Shown here piece after piece: positions 61,581-64,000 of a stretch of DNA of 64,000 nt; position 1 is the stretch's first letter; each line of letters starts with the position of its first letter. Source of the DNA: Stratiolaelaps scimitus (taxonomy: Eukaryota; Arthropoda; Arachnida; Mesostigmata; Laelapidae). The stretch is from contig JABWDB010000008.1 of NCBI GenBank assembly GCA_019614645.1, positions 7,936,001 through 8,000,000 on the forward strand. Direction: 5' to 3'. The notes under the pieces were generated by a model. The model saw only the letters and a program-made list of their open reading frames with translations. It was not told where the DNA came from and did not search any database. Position numbers and translations under genes: made by a program.

Positions 61581-64000
61581 TTTCCCGTACTAAAGCCATG
61601 CGAATTAGCTGCGAGAAAGGTCTGATTGGAGAAGAGCTGAAGGCGTGCTGACATTAAAAAAATAATCGTTTGCTTCGCCAGGAATGGTTCACGAAACGAC
61701 GTGCAAAGTGTGATCACTTCACCGCGGGAAGGCTTCAAGCATTGTATTATAGCTGTAGGTGTTTATTGCTACTAATTTCGACGAAATTGCTTGCAATCCA
61801 AAGAAGCGCGAGCGCCTTCGAGTTGCCTGCAATGCTAATTTCTAGGCCAAACTCCGAAGTGCCTAGCATCTGCTGGCAGAAAACATCCATTTCCTCATGC
61901 GGCCCAAGGCTGCCTGGCTACCAGCACTGGCTTGAGCGCCTCCTTCGTCAAAAACTTAAGAGGCTCTCTGTTATAACGGTTATGATTATTACACATAGAT
62001 TAGGGAAATCCCAATCTCGGGTACCACACAGACATATAGCAAGCAAATGTTAAAGCCTAAGTGGTAGACGTTGGATTGCGGGGCGCCATGTGTGTCATCG
62101 TCGGTTGTTGATGGCTCATCACGCAGACAAGATTACTGTTCCGCCGTCGGCAAGGGAGGGAATAGTCAACGCTGGGAAGTCGTTTCCGGAAGTGTCTAAT
62201 CAACGACTCGAGCTGGTCAGCTGCATACTAAGCCCTAGGCCCACCCGGAGCGAGTGGGGCCGCTGGTAATGAGCACGAGGTGAGTTAATTCAAATTCTCT
62301 ACAACGCATATTAGAGGTTCTAGCTAGATACTACATCTATTATACTCCTGCTATTTCTTCCGAGTGGCTAGCTGCGACTAGGAAATACGAAGAGAGCGAT
62401 AGATATGGGATGGCTGCTCGCCATCTGAATGAAAGAACTCCTCGAATAATGAATACATGCATAGGTCAGATATTCTAAATGGACATATGGATACAGTGAG
62501 TTTCGGAACAATTTCTACAGCAGGAGGTAGTGCAGAAATGTAGAATCGCAGTTCGGGCCGTGGGGGGGGTGGGGATAAAATTCAGGAGAAGGTTCTTGTC
62601 TTGTAGCTGTAATTAGTATTTGCCGCTGATAGACAGTCTAAGTCGATTATCTCGTTATGCTTTAACGAGTGACAAAAATAGAGGATGCCTAAGGGTGTGT
62701 TAAAGCTTAAAAATGATGAAAAATAAGAGAAAACTCTTATATCTCTTGTATCGTCATTTTCGTGAGGATCTATCCGATTTTAATTTTGTGATATGCGAGC
62801 AATTAAGCATCACTCGTCGGGAAACGAGTAGTAGTAGTAGTTAATCATTGTGAAGGTGTATCATCGTCTATTGATTCAAGTTAGCGAGTAATGGATGGGT
62901 GTGGCGAACTGTGGCGAACGGTTATTTTCGAATAAAAGCTGGGTACGTTGTTGAATACCGCTGCGTTGTCCGCTGCAATGACATGTACACAAATATTATA
63001 CAAATCTATCGGAGAACGAACGATTCGATTCGTATTACGAGTTCTTCTGTTCGCAGACCCAAGAACAGACGAGACAGATCAAAGTCGACGGTTGAAGCCA
63101 ATAATTCATTCATTTATGCATTTAGTCACGAATCATACATGCGTGCTTCAGCGGAAGAAATAGCACGCTTACATTATAGCTGTCGTTGAAGCAAGCGACT
63201 CGATTCGTCGGCGATTCACGGCTGGCTAAGCTCGTAAGCAGGATGATCTGCCTATCAACCGACTGATTCTTCTATTTCCATTTCTGGGGATTTTGAATTG
63301 AAATTCTAACCAACCACCGAACTGCGAGTCCAGGCAGAATTTGTGCCACTCGTCGACGTAGTCAAGGGTTTTTGTGGCGACATTGAAAACGCCTAGAGGT
63401 ACTTAAAGCACGGATAAGAAGGACGAACTGGCAGGAAAAACGACCTCTGCGTTTTCAATCCCTTCTGCCTGCTGCACAATATAGGCCAGCTGGCTATGGA
63501 CGATCGCCGTGTCGACAAACGGATTTGGCCTTCTCGCCCATGAGACAGGTGGACGTTTCACGTTTGAACTTTAAAGCTAATCTTGAGACTAACTTGTTAT
63601 AGTGATGCACACAAAACTAGCTGTGCAAATAGAGTAGAGTGGTCCCAGTCACTGTATCTGCTGTGACGGAAGACAGATTTGGCCGCCGCCTCATTCATCG
63701 CCATCCAACCACCCCTTTCTTCGCGTCTATCATCGATCATCAAAGTATGCGTATTGTTTATTCCGATCGGATCATCTCGCAACGCAATCGTGCAAGTTTC
63801 AGAAACAAAATACTGTATGTTTGAATAAATTACATATTTAATCTGATAAAAAAACAAATACTCAAGTTAGAGAGGTTCACCTTTTTCATATATATTCTTA
63901 TTTCTAAAAATGTGCATACTTCAAAGAGTGTACACCGTATTGCAACGAAAATACAATACATTTCAACTCGATTCAGTTACACAGCATATATATATATATA

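Larger units (their letters stand above)
59430..64000. other. Spacer with no supported gene
   Basis: Contains (GA)n near 60440-60480, the AT run at 61400 and the family 2 repeat at 61530. The window ends inside an AT microsatellite. No coding gene is supported. Confidence 0.55.

Noticed and set aside
1..64000. CRISPR arrays, prokaryotic operons, riboswitches or phage elements
   Set aside because: No regularly spaced repeats, ribosome binding sites or operon-like gene packing. The window is eukaryotic.

Overview
This is eukaryotic nuclear DNA, almost certainly from an arthropod and most plausibly a mite or tick. The reasons are one spliced gene whose product matches the arthropod neuropeptide F receptor family, canonical GT-AG introns, long gene-poor spacers, many long (TA)n microsatellites, and decayed non-LTR retrotransposons of R1-like and CR1/jockey-like types. 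The acarine placement is an inference; nothing in the window fixes the species. No bacterial operons, CRISPR arrays or prokaryotic features are present.

The one confident protein-coding gene is on the + strand at 45233-50294. It has three coding exons (45233-46002, 49220-49498, 49892-50294) that join in frame to 483 codons plus a stop and encode a seven-helix receptor of the NPF/NPY type. The true N-terminus and 5' UTR are not resolved: the first visible coding exon begins at a splice acceptor and probably has one or more upstream exons. A complete tRNA-Lys(UUU) gene (48339-48411) lies inside the first visible intron in the same orientation. A GC-rich block at 46700-47560 occupies the same intron.

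The rest is non-genic spacer with transposon debris. About 28600-30385 (- strand) is a reverse-transcriptase relic with recognisable palm and thumb segments but frameshifts, stops and a damaged FADD box; a tRNA-derived SINE sits inside it, and a second copy lies at 59264-59426. About 20600-21420 (+) is a relic of an R1-type gag-like ORF1 with CCHC zinc knuckles. At 55093-55383 and 55470-55950 (+) lie the C-terminal ends of two different LINEs, almost back to back. Smaller LINE scraps are at 42030-42170 and possibly 27965-28080. A Tc1-like terminus is suspected at 9588. Three copies of a second tRNA-like (box B) repeat are suspected at about 13650, 41905 and 61530.

Regions 1-4.2 kb, 5-9.5 kb, 10-20.5 kb, 21.5-28 kb, 31.6-42 kb, 50.7-55 kb and 56-64 kb hold no gene I can support. 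They contain microsatellites, short tandem duplications and chance ORFs. A single protein-like open segment at 4215-4484 (- strand) could be an exon of an unrecognised gene. I found no convincing undescribed system; the points most worth a second look are the receptor's missing 5' end, its donor-site stop codons, the nested tRNA, the nested SINE-in-LINE structure and a few compact inverted repeats.
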